NCBI GenBank assembly: GCA_030638205.1
Contig: DAOWFB010000096.1
Coordinates: 1-6,344 of the forward strand
Direction of reading: 5' to 3'
Length of the DNA stretch: 6,344 nt
From: Thalassospiraceae bacterium
GTDB lineage: Bacteria > Pseudomonadota > Alphaproteobacteria > Rhodospirillales > Magnetovibrionaceae
Made by a program: the position numbers and the translations under genes. The notes below the pieces were generated by a model. The model did not search any database. It was not told the DNA's origin and was given only the letters and a program-made list of their open reading frames with translations. Below, one piece after another: positions 1 through 5,901 of this stretch (position 1 is its first letter; each line of letters opens with the position of its first letter).

Positions 1-151
1 AACGAATGATATGGCAGATAGTAAAAACATCACATCCGAGACCGTGCGTTCACACATAAAGAAAATATTGCAAAAAACCGGTGTTAACAATCGCTCGCAA
101 TTGGTGCGGCTGGCGTTAACCGTCAACCTGCCCATTGATGAGAAAAAATAA
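1..151 (+). CDS. LuxR-family transcriptional regulator, C-terminal fragment (5' end outside window)
   Basis: Only the last 49 codons are present; the first complete codon is at base 2 and the TAA stop is at 149-151. The translation contains ITSETVRSHIKKILQKTGV followed by NNRSQLVRLAL. This fits the second half of a LuxR/GerE DNA-binding domain: a recognition helix of the pattern S-x-x-T-V-x-x-H-I, then K-I-L-x-K-x-G-V-x-N-R-x-x-L-V. In this family the helix-turn-helix binds promoter DNA, and an N-terminal receiver or ligand-binding domain controls it. That domain lies outside the window, so the signal sensed cannot be named. The protein ends 12 residues after the domain core with a lysine-rich tail. 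The stop is 43 bases before thiE on the same strand, but thiE may have its own promoter, so an operon is uncertain. Confidence 0.82.
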   Translation, partial: TNDMADSKNITSETVRSHIKKILQKTGVNNRSQLVRLALTVNLPIDEKK

Positions 152-181
152 GAATAACTCTCCCCTTTTCATTTAGCCCTA

Positions 182-187
182 TATAAT
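182..187 (+). promoter_or_regulatory. Possible -10 box (TATAAT) for thiE, leaderless geometry
   Basis: A perfect TATAAT lies at 182-187, with its last base 7 bases before the thiE ATG at 195. Transcription normally starts about 7 bases after a -10 box, which would put the start at or next to the A of the ATG and give a leaderless mRNA. No Shine-Dalgarno sequence is visible before this ATG, which agrees. Against it, the -35 position (about 159-164, TCTCCC) does not resemble TTGACA, and the hexamer could be chance in AT-rich DNA. Confidence 0.3.
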
Positions 188-194
188 CCCCGCC

Positions 195-836
195 ATGACA
201 TGCAGCCTTTACCTGATAACCCCACCCCGATTTGATGTGGATGAGTTTAAGCCCCAGCTAATTTCGGCACTGGATGGTGGCGATGTTGCCGTGGTGCAAC
301 TGCGCCTAAAAACCACCAGCGGCGAGCCCGCCCCCACCCACGAAGTTGCCACTGCCGCCAAAATATTGATGCCATTGGTGCAAGAGCGCGACGTTGCGTT
401 TATCATCAATGATGAGGCGGAACTGGCCGGCGATATGGGTGCCGATGGTGTGCATATTGGGCAAAATGACATTTCATATGCCGATGCCAGAAAAGCCGTA
501 GGAAATGACGCCATTGTTGGTGTTACCTGCCACGCATCAACCCATTTGGCCATGCTGGCGGCAGAATCTGGCGCCGATTATGTTGCCTTTGGGGCATTTT
601 TCCCGACCAAGACCAAAGAAACAGCCGCTAGACCAGATAGGGAAATACTTGAAAGCTGGGCCGCCGCCACAAATGTTCCGTCTGTTGCCATAGGTGGCAT
701 AACGGCTGAAAACTGTGGGGAATTGGCGGCTGCGGGGGCTGATTTTGTGGCTGTGGTTAACGCTGTTTGGGGCCATAAACAAGGCCCGGGGGTGGCAATT
801 GAAGAATTTAATGGGGCACTTATAACCAGATTGTGA
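195..836 (+). CDS. thiE: Thiamine phosphate synthase
   Basis: ThiE joins HMP pyrophosphate to thiazole phosphate to make thiamine phosphate in the cytoplasm, the last joining step of vitamin B1 synthesis. The 213-residue length is typical for this TIM-barrel enzyme. Visible signatures are the first strand YLITP (6-10); VQLRLK (34-39), with the Gln, Arg and Lys that hold the pyrimidine pyrophosphate; IIND (70-73) and ADGVHIGQND (83-92), supplying the two magnesium aspartates D73 and D92; GVTCHAS (109-115); the phosphate loop FFPTKTK (135-141); and IGGIT (166-170) with a further glycine-rich phosphate site near 180-182. The loop after QLRLK (TTSGEPAPT) is a few residues longer than usual. The ATG at 195 is chosen because the conserved first strand starts five residues in; no clear ribosome binding site precedes it. 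No other thiamine gene is in the window. TenI-like paralogues are the main alternative, but the intact QxRxK and PTKTK motifs favour ThiE. Confidence 0.93.
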   Translation: MTCSLYLITPPRFDVDEFKPQLISALDGGDVAVVQLRLKTTSGEPAPTHEVATAAKILMPLVQERDVAFIINDEAELAGDMGADGVHIGQNDISYADARKAVGNDAIVGVTCHASTHLAMLAAESGADYVAFGAFFPTKTKETAARPDREILESWAAATNVPSVAIGGITAENCGELAAAGADFVAVVNAVWGHKQGPGVAIEEFNGALITRL

Positions 837-879
837 AAAATGCAACATAGACAGAAAAGCCCAAATCTGACATTTTGCC

Positions 880-896
880 CATTCAAATTAAGAATG
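880..896 (+). repeat. Small inverted repeat CATTC-N7-GAATG upstream of the diguanylate cyclase gene
   Basis: A perfect 5-bp inverted repeat (880-884 and 892-896) flanks an AT-only centre, AAATTAA. It lies about 40 bases before the GGDEF gene's start codon, within the 101-bp gap after thiE. The size and AT centre would suit a dimeric regulator's operator, but a 5-bp match can occur by chance. No convincing promoter hexamers were found around it. Confidence 0.2.
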
Positions 897-937
897 AATA
901 CAAGCTGCGGGGGCGCTTTAAACAGGATTTATAAAAA

Positions 938-1756
938 TTGGCCGACACAAAAAAAGATTTTGAACACAGCTTAAACGACCTCCACCAAGGTGCCGGCCGC
1001 ATCACTAGGGGGCTGGAAGATATTGTCAGTGTCATAGACAAAGTGGCGCGTAACAATGAAAGCTTCATTCAAGATCTGGACAAAAACCCCGATGACGAAC
1101 ACAGCGAAACCATTCGCAAGCTGTTGGAAAACGTCAGCAGCCAAATCAAAGACATAGTTGATTTCGGCCATAAATTTGAGGTTCGCATCAATGAATATTC
1201 CGATGAAATAGTCGATTTAAACCGCCAGCTTGAACATACCAAACAAATAGCGATGATTGACCCAACAACTGGTATTGGCAACCGTCGCAGGTTTGAAGAA
1301 TCCCTGAAATCAATCATCGACAACATTGAAGATTTCAAAGGAAAAGTATCGGTATTGCTGGCCGATGTAGATAATTTCAAAGCCATAAACGATACCCTTG
1401 GCCACAATGTAGGTGATCAGGTTTTGCGTCAGGTTGCACAAAACTTTGTTACCAACCTAAAAGGTAGCGACGTTGTTGCCCGCTGGGGCGGGGACGAGTT
1501 TTCGGCAATTTTGCCAGAAACCGAACTAAACCACGCGGTAAAAGTTGCCGAAAATGTACGCGAGAGCATCGCCAGAAGATCAATCCGCAACAAGGATACC
1601 GGCGATGAAATGGGCCGGGTCAGCCTTTCAATAGGGGTTTCCACCTATCGCGCGGGCGATAATCCACACAAGCTTATCTTCCGCGCCGATCAGGCCCTTT
1701 ATGAGGCCAAGAAAGCTGGGCGCAACTGCACCAAGGCAGAACTGGACGACGACTAA
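938..1756 (+). CDS. Diguanylate cyclase (GGDEF domain), soluble, TTG start
   Basis: GGDEF proteins condense two GTP into the second messenger c-di-GMP, which commonly governs motility, biofilm and cell-cycle choices. Of the 272 residues, 1-104 are charged and helical (probable dimerising or sensory coiled coil, no membrane segment or recognised sensor fold). Residues 105-267 form the GGDEF domain, opening with DPTTGIGNRRRF (108-119). The metal and substrate motif DVDNFKAIND spans 143-152, GH is at 155-156 and D160 follows; GGDEF itself is at 184-188, so the enzyme should be active. The product-inhibition RxxD site five residues upstream reads KGSD (175-178): Lys replaces Arg, so feedback control may be weak. 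An in-frame TAA at 932-934 excludes a longer protein, the first internal ATG falls inside the catalytic domain, and AGGA at 924-927 sits 10 bases before TTG 938. TTG is therefore the most plausible start. There is no EAL domain. Confidence 0.92.
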   Translation: MADTKKDFEHSLNDLHQGAGRITRGLEDIVSVIDKVARNNESFIQDLDKNPDDEHSETIRKLLENVSSQIKDIVDFGHKFEVRINEYSDEIVDLNRQLEHTKQIAMIDPTTGIGNRRRFEESLKSIIDNIEDFKGKVSVLLADVDNFKAINDTLGHNVGDQVLRQVAQNFVTNLKGSDVVARWGGDEFSAILPETELNHAVKVAENVRESIARRSIRNKDTGDEMGRVSLSIGVSTYRAGDNPHKLIFRADQALYEAKKAGRNCTKAELDDD

Positions 1757-1762
1757 TTCTCG

Positions 1763-1794
1763 TGGTTTTTCTTATGGTTTTTCTTATGGTTTTT
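1763..1794 (+). repeat. 12-bp T-rich tandem direct repeat (2 full copies plus 8 bp)
   Basis: The unit TGGTTTTTCTTA occurs at 1763-1774 and 1775-1786, and a third copy starts at 1787 and matches for 8 bases (TGGTTTTT). It begins seven bases after the diguanylate cyclase stop codon. The T5/T5/T6 runs could help end transcription: a weak 4-bp stem ACGA/TCGT (1749-1752 with 1760-1763) precedes them, but this is far from a standard intrinsic terminator. The repeat looks like a slippage-type duplication; copy number may vary between strains. Confidence 0.6.
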
Positions 1795-1871
1795 TGGCCA
1801 CCTTGCCATTGCGCCAAAGGGCCGCTGGTGCTAGCTTCCGCGCCCATATAACTGATAACAATACGGCAAAT

Positions 1872-1877
1872 TATACT
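1872..1877 (+). promoter_or_regulatory. Possible -10 box (TATACT) for efp
   Basis: TATACT matches five of six bases of the -10 consensus and lies 32 bases before the efp ATG at 1910. The -35 position 17 bases upstream (TAACTG, 1849-1854) is a poor match, so this is only a candidate. Separate transcription of efp would be sensible because EF-P is needed in quantity and the preceding gap contains T-rich repeats. Confidence 0.22.
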
Positions 1878-1909
1878 TTTCACCTTGTTCATTGAAATAG
1901 GTCAAAGAA

Positions 1910-2479
1910 ATGAAAATTAACGGCAACGCCATTCGTCCCGGATACGTAATTGAACACCAGGGTCGCCTTTGGCGTGCTGTAAAAATTGCACACACCCAGC
2001 CCGGTAAGGGTGGTGCCTACCTGCAGGTTGAACTGCGCGATATTAAAAGCGGCACCAAACTAAACGAACGCTTCCGTTCATCGGAAACAGTCGAACGTGC
2101 CACCCTTGAGCAGCGCAATTATCAGTACCTATATAACGATGGCGATATCTATACCTTCATGGATAACGAAACCTATGATCAGATACCGCTTGATTCTTCC
2201 ATGCTGGGCGAAGACCAGATTCCATATTTACAAGAATCAATGAATGTAATAATCGAAACCCACGAAGAGAAACCCATTGGAATTCAGTTGCCGGAAACTG
2301 TGGTGCTTGAAATTACCGAAGCCGATGCCGTGGTAAAAGGGCAAACCGCATCTTCCAGTTACAAACCAGCAATGCTGGAAAACGGTATAAAAACACAAGT
2401 TCCACCACATATTGGGGCTGGCACCCGCATTGTGGTTAATACCTCTGATGGGTCTTATGTCGAACGGGCCAAAGACTAA
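1910..2479 (+). CDS. efp: Translation elongation factor P
   Basis: EF-P binds the ribosome between the P and E sites and speeds peptide-bond formation at consecutive prolines. The 189 residues are full length with the usual three beta-barrel domains: KOW-like N-domain (about 1-64), OB domain (65-127) and C-terminal OB domain (128-189). The tip loop TQPGKGGAY (29-37) carries K33 at the position that is beta-lysylated by EpmA/EpmB in E. coli; a lysine here excludes the arginine-rhamnose (EarP) type. The C-terminal family signature runs from KPAMLENGIKTQVPP into HIGAG. A short AGGT (1899-1902) serves as ribosome binding site about 8 bases before the ATG. The stop overlaps the next gene's start by one base. 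No epmA or epmB is in the window, so how K33 is modified is unknown. Two genes downstream lies a protein with PPPPP runs, a likely EF-P client. Confidence 0.98.
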   Translation: MKINGNAIRPGYVIEHQGRLWRAVKIAHTQPGKGGAYLQVELRDIKSGTKLNERFRSSETVERATLEQRNYQYLYNDGDIYTFMDNETYDQIPLDSSMLGEDQIPYLQESMNVIIETHEEKPIGIQLPETVVLEITEADAVVKGQTASSSYKPAMLENGIKTQVPPHIGAGTRIVVNTSDGSYVERAKD

Positions 2480-3270
2480 TGGCGCATATTAATTCATCTG
2501 CACTTATAAATGTAATGACCGCTGCGGCGACCAAGGCTGCACGTAAATTGGTGCGCGATTTTGGCGAAGTTGAACACCTGCTGGTTTCAAAAAAAGGCCC
2601 GACTGATTTTGTTACCGTCGCAGACAAAACTGCCGAAGACACGTTGGTGCGTGAATTACAAAAAGCCCGCCCCGATTATAGTTTTATATTAGAAGAAAGA
2701 GGCGAAATAAAAGGCAAGGACGAATCCAGCACATGGATTATTGACCCGCTTGATGGAACCACAAACTTTCTTCACGGTATTCCCCATTTTGCAATTTCAA
2801 TTGGATTGATGCGCGATAACGATATCTTTGCAGGCGTTATTTACAACCCGGTTCAAGACGAAATGTATTGGGCAGAAAAGGGCCAAGGTGCATTTTTAAA
2901 TGGTCGTAGAATTCGTGTATCGGCGCGCAAAGAATTTTCAGAATCTCTTTTTTCTACTGGAATACCATTTATGGAATCGGGCAAGGAAGAACGCTTCCTT
3001 GAACGTTTGGAAAATGTAATGAGCGTTTCGGCTGGCGTTCGCAGGTTTGGCTCAGCCGCCCTTGATCTGGCCTATGTGGCAGCCGGGCGTTATGACGGTT
3101 TCTGGGAAACGGGCCTACAAAAGTGGGATATGGCTGCGGGAATCGCCCTTGTTCGCGAAGCTGGTGGCTTCGTTACCGATATTCGTGGCCGCAAGGAAAT
3201 GCTGGAAACTGGCGATATTGTATGCGCCAATGACAAGCTTCACCCCAAACTTCTGAAGATGGTTAAATAA
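2479..3270 (+). CDS. suhB: Inositol-1-monophosphatase family protein (SuhB type)
   Basis: This family of cytoplasmic, magnesium-dependent, lithium-sensitive phosphatases removes phosphate from inositol 1-phosphate and related sugar phosphates. The 263-residue length is standard. Visible are the metal-binding glutamates in ILEERGE (70-76, E72/E73), motif A DPLDGTTNF (89-97, with D89, L91 and D92 supplying metal ligands), and motif B WDMAAG (216-221, D217) leading into EAGG (227-230). All catalytic residues are intact. The ATG overlaps the efp stop as TAATG (stop 2477-2479, start 2479-2481) with no independent strong ribosome binding site, which points to translational coupling with efp. E. coli SuhB also acts as a Nus factor in rRNA transcription; a partnership with EF-P in ribosome supply is an attractive but unproven reason for the pairing. 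Histidinol phosphatase (HisN) and CysQ belong to the same superfamily; the motifs fit inositol monophosphatase best, but the substrate is not certain. Confidence 0.92.
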   Translation: MAHINSSALINVMTAAATKAARKLVRDFGEVEHLLVSKKGPTDFVTVADKTAEDTLVRELQKARPDYSFILEERGEIKGKDESSTWIIDPLDGTTNFLHGIPHFAISIGLMRDNDIFAGVIYNPVQDEMYWAEKGQGAFLNGRRIRVSARKEFSESLFSTGIPFMESGKEERFLERLENVMSVSAGVRRFGSAALDLAYVAAGRYDGFWETGLQKWDMAAGIALVREAGGFVTDIRGRKEMLETGDIVCANDKLHPKLLKMVK

Positions 3271-3272
3271 TA

Positions 3273-3292
3273 GCTGAAATCAGCCGTTTTTT
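3273..3292 (+). terminator. Weak candidate intrinsic terminator after suhB
   Basis: GCTG-AAAT-CAGC forms a 4-bp stem with a 4-base loop two bases after the suhB stop, followed by CG and six T residues (3287-3292). The position and T-run fit an intrinsic terminator closing the efp-suhB operon, but the stem is short, so termination may be partial. Confidence 0.42.
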
Positions 3293-3323
3293 AATCTTAA
3301 TATAGATTCAAAATAAATTATGT

Positions 3324-3333
3324 CAGGGCCCTG
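3324..3333. repeat. Perfect 10-bp GC palindrome CAGGGCCCTG
   Basis: This self-complementary decamer is a GC island in the AT-rich gap between suhB and the OmpA-like gene. It lies about 120 bases upstream of that gene's start codon. It might be a regulator's operator; nothing else in the sequence identifies a partner. Confidence 0.35.
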
Positions 3334-3360
3334 CCGCCATCGTCCGATAGGATGTTGCTC

Positions 3361-3432
3361 ATGACCACCGCCTTGGCTATTGTTTGTTTAAATAAAAACA
3401 AGGGGATTCGCGCTTTGGCGCGTCGCAACTAA
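3361..3432 (+). CDS. Possible 23-codon small ORF upstream of the OmpA-like gene
   Basis: ATG at 3361 opens a frame to TAA at 3430-3432 encoding 23 residues, with a hydrophobic start (TTALAIVCL) and a basic end (KGIRALARRN). AGGA at 3349-3352 lies 8 bases before the ATG, a normal ribosome-binding distance. An upstream in-frame ATG at 3352 would add three residues but overlaps that site. The stop falls 8 bases before the Shine-Dalgarno of the OmpA-like gene and just after a GC hairpin, the layout expected of a leader peptide that could affect downstream translation. I do not recognise the peptide, and an ORF this short can arise by chance. Confidence 0.22.
   Translation: MTTALAIVCLNKNKGIRALARRN
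3409..3422 (+). promoter_or_regulatory. GC hairpin in the leader of the OmpA-like gene
   Basis: CGCGC and GCGCG pair perfectly around a TTTG loop, forming a compact 5-bp all-GC stem. It ends 17 bases before the GGAG ribosome binding site at 3440-3443. No T-run follows, so it is not a standard terminator. It could stabilise the mRNA 5' end or modulate ribosome access, and it overlaps the end of the possible small ORF. Confidence 0.35.
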
Positions 3433-3455
3433 ATTGTTTGGAGAAATTTATAAAA

Positions 3456-4679
3456 ATGTCCGCGCCTAGTAAAACGGATAAAACGGGCCACTCCGTATTT
3501 TTTTACTCTTTGGTTATTTCGCTAAGCGTTAGTGCGGGCGTCATCGCAACCCCGCTTGGCGCAAACGCACAAGAATCAATCGTGCTTGATTTTTCCAACC
3601 CGAATGTAAGCGTTGATTTTTCAGTTCTAGAAGATAGCAGCGTTAGCCCCATTGCACCTACCTCACCAATCGCAAAAAGAGCAGGCAGCAAAGGGCATCT
3701 TGCTCCTCATCTTATCCCTGGGCCCAAGGCTCCTGTTTCAACTCTTTACATTGCGCCTGCCAATGCACCTTCGAGCAGCTTTGTTAAGGCAGATGAAAAT
3801 ACTACAAAGTTCAAGTTCAAATTTGTGACGCCAGAAAAAGCATATGAAGAAACTCCAAAAACAAAAGTTGTAAAAAAAGACATTCCCGATGCACCACCGC
3901 CACCGCCTGTTGCGGACGTTAAAGAAAAATCTGCACCAGAGCTGGCCAAGGAAGAAGTGGCAGCGCCGCCCGAACCGGCCGTAATTGAAAAACCAAAAGA
4001 AATTGCCCCAAAAGAAATTGCCAAAGAAATAATAAGCGCTGAACCGGAAGTGTCAGAAGCTCCAAAAGCACCACCCCCGCCACCGGAGCCTGTGCCTGTG
4101 CCTGCACCCGTAACGCCAGTAGTAGAAACACCAACTCCAGATCCAGTTCCTCAGCCAGTTGTTGAAAAACCGGTAAAATTAGAAGCCACACCACCTGAAA
4201 TTATAGAAGAAATAAAAGAAGAAAAAATAGCAGAACCAATTGCGCCACCCGCACCACCGCCTGCGGTTAAGGTTCCGGAGCCACCAAAAGTAGTGGCCAA
4301 GCTTTCCGATATAACAGAAGCACCTTCTGTTGCTTCCCTGCCACCAGCAGGCGTAACAATTGGCGATGGGTATTCCATGCGGGTTTTGTTTGAAGCGGAA
4401 AATGCAAAACTTCCTGCTGATGTGCGCGAAGAATTACGCGTACTGGCAGAAAGCATGACCAACCAAAAAGATTTACGTCTGCAACTGCTGGCCTATGCCG
4501 GCGGGGCAGAAATGTCGTCAAGCGCTGCCCGAAGGTTGTCACTTTCTAGGGCATTGGCGGTTCGTTCATACTTGATTGAAAGCGGTGTTCGCAGCACCCG
4601 GATTGATGTTCGCGCACTTGGTAACAAAACAAGCGACGCCCAAACCGAACGAGTTGATATCACGGTAATTGAACGCTAA
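3456..4679 (+). CDS. Secreted proline-rich protein with C-terminal OmpA-like domain
   Basis: This is a probable periplasmic or envelope-spanning protein of 407 residues. Residues 1-38 look like a signal peptide: basic start, hydrophobic core FFYSLVISLSVSAGVIA (15-31), then ANA|QE, a good signal peptidase I site after A38. There is no lipobox cysteine. Residues about 60-300 are a Pro/Ala/Glu/Lys/Val-rich extended spacer with PPPPP at 147-151 and 206-210, APPAPPP at 263-269 and a KEIA-type repeat near 181-192. Residues about 300-407 resemble an OmpA C-terminal domain, with RRLSLSRALAVRSYL (359-373) and RIDVRALG (382-389). The Asp of the usual peptidoglycan-binding TD motif is absent (AYAGG, 346-350), although the LSxxRA arginine is kept. 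ATG 3456 is preferred over TTG 3438 because GGAG (3440-3443) lies 12 bases before it and overlaps the TTG. The spacer is long enough to cross the periplasm. The gene lies 56 bases before the MotA-like gene, so the products probably work together. Confidence 0.85.
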   Translation: MSAPSKTDKTGHSVFFYSLVISLSVSAGVIATPLGANAQESIVLDFSNPNVSVDFSVLEDSSVSPIAPTSPIAKRAGSKGHLAPHLIPGPKAPVSTLYIAPANAPSSSFVKADENTTKFKFKFVTPEKAYEETPKTKVVKKDIPDAPPPPPVADVKEKSAPELAKEEVAAPPEPAVIEKPKEIAPKEIAKEIISAEPEVSEAPKAPPPPPEPVPVPAPVTPVVETPTPDPVPQPVVEKPVKLEATPPEIIEEIKEEKIAEPIAPPAPPPAVKVPEPPKVVAKLSDITEAPSVASLPPAGVTIGDGYSMRVLFEAENAKLPADVREELRVLAESMTNQKDLRLQLLAYAGGAEMSSSAARRLSLSRALAVRSYLIESGVRSTRIDVRALGNKTSDAQTERVDITVIER

Positions 4680-4735
4680 GGGCGACACCCTAATCATCAC
4701 CATATATAGCCACCACTTGGGAGAACCAGCCACCA

Positions 4736-5878
4736 ATGACCCCTCCTAGTCGATATCTTACTAGAATGACGTTGTTTCTTGTGGTTGTTGCCGCCGGAAT
4801 AGTATTGGTGGTATTACCGCTCAAAACCGCATTTATGGCCAATGCACCACTTAATGGGCTTATCGTTGGCGTGTTTTTGCTTGGTGCAATAAATAGTTTT
4901 CGCCAAGTATTGCAGCTTAACCCCGAATTGGAATGGATAGAACATTTTCGCTCTGGCGCATCACGCCAGCCATCGGTGCAGGGCGCAGGATCAAATGCGC
5001 CAACCCCATCATTGCTATCGCCCATGGCGGCAATGCTGGGTGACCGTTCAGAAATAAAAATCTCATCCATTGCCATGCGTTCACTTTTGGACGGCATCGC
5101 CTCAAGATTGGATGAACAGCGCGAAATTTCAAGGTACACAGTTGGTTTGCTGGTCTTCCTTGGTCTGCTTGGCACCTTTTGGGGGCTGCTTGATACCCTT
5201 GGCGCAATCCGCGACGTTATTTCAAACATATCAGTTGGCGGTGGAAATATTTCAGCGGTATTTGACGAACTTAAAAGCGGCTTAGAAAAACCCCTAACCG
5301 GAATGGGAACAGCTTTTTCATCATCACTGTTTGGTCTGGCTGGATCGTTAGTGCTTGGCTTTCTTGATTTGCAAACAGGCCAAGCCCACAACCGTTTTTA
5401 TACCGAACTTGAAGACTGGCTTTCGGGCCAGGCCCGGCTTTCATCTGGCAGTATTGCGCCAGAGGGCGATCAAGGTGTTCCGGCATATGTTGAAGCATTA
5501 TTAGAACAAACCGCAGAGGGCCTTGAAAACCTGCAACGAACATTATCCCGGGGCGAAGAAAACCGCCACCAGACCCATGAAGCACTGTCAGAACTGGCCG
5601 CAAAAATGGGAACCCTGACCGATTTCATGCAAACAGAACAGGCGGTAATGAAAAAACTTGCCGAAACCCAAGTGGAATTAAAACCAGCTATTGAACGCCT
5701 TGCCGGTGGATCTGGCAACAGCATGGATGAAGCCACCCGCACCCACATACGAAACATGGACCTGTGTCTTTCAAGGCTTTTAGAAGAAAGCAGGATTGGC
5801 CGCGAAGAAACCGTGTCGCAAATCAGGAGCGAAATTAAATTGCTGGCGCGCACCGTTGCCGCCAAGGACGATTCTTAA
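4736..5878 (+). CDS. MotA/TolQ/ExbB-family proton-channel subunit with coiled-coil C-terminal tail
   Basis: Inner-membrane channel subunits of this family use the proton gradient to move a partner that reaches into the periplasm. The 380 residues show four membrane segments in MotA-like order: about 11-29, 40-57, 135-155 and 190-211, with a 77-residue loop between the second and third. The third carries GLLGTFWGLLDT (143-154) and the fourth GMGTAFSSSLFGLAGSL (189-205), the core pore motifs of the family, with T147 and T192 at likely proton-path positions. The 34-residue link between these two helices is longer than in MotA and more like ExbB/TolQ. Residues 212-380 form a cytoplasmic tail rich in Glu/Leu/Arg heptads, probably coiled coil, beyond what the channel needs. 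GGGAG (4719-4723) precedes the ATG by 12 bases. The MotB-like partner follows after 23 bases. No flagellar gene is nearby, so a flagellar stator role is unlikely, but the true function is not known. Confidence 0.87.
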   Translation: MTPPSRYLTRMTLFLVVVAAGIVLVVLPLKTAFMANAPLNGLIVGVFLLGAINSFRQVLQLNPELEWIEHFRSGASRQPSVQGAGSNAPTPSLLSPMAAMLGDRSEIKISSIAMRSLLDGIASRLDEQREISRYTVGLLVFLGLLGTFWGLLDTLGAIRDVISNISVGGGNISAVFDELKSGLEKPLTGMGTAFSSSLFGLAGSLVLGFLDLQTGQAHNRFYTELEDWLSGQARLSSGSIAPEGDQGVPAYVEALLEQTAEGLENLQRTLSRGEENRHQTHEALSELAAKMGTLTDFMQTEQAVMKKLAETQVELKPAIERLAGGSGNSMDEATRTHIRNMDLCLSRLLEESRIGREETVSQIRSEIKLLARTVAAKDDS

Positions 5879-5901
5879 AAAACAGAAAGGGCTGATTAAT
5901 A

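Noticed and set aside
837..876. Interrupted inverted repeat AAAATG/CATTTT with inner CAGA/TCTG after thiE as a terminator
   Set aside because: The stems are short, AT-rich and separated by large mismatched segments, and there is no adequate T-run.
875..903. Promoter for the diguanylate cyclase gene (TTGCCC with AATACA/ATACAA)
   Set aside because: Too few matches to the -10 consensus to support a call.
1701..1895. 64-codon frame across the 12-bp repeats (SYGF repeats)
   Set aside because: It begins inside the diguanylate cyclase frame region, is produced by the tandem repeat, and has no ribosome binding site or family resemblance.
3438..3455. TTG at 3438 as the start of the OmpA-like protein
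   Set aside because: It overlaps the GGAG ribosome binding site, whereas ATG 3456 sits at a workable distance from that site and gives a standard signal peptide.
4679..4691. AGGG-CGACA-CCCT stem overlapping the OmpA-like gene's stop as a terminator
   Set aside because: Only four base pairs and no T-run follow, and the next gene starts within 60 bases; read-through is more likely.
4690..5391. 233-codon open frame on the minus strand opposite the MotA-like gene
   Set aside because: It is antisense to the membrane-channel coding region, whose family motifs are clear on the + strand. Its translation is Ser/Pro/Arg-rich with no recognisable domain.
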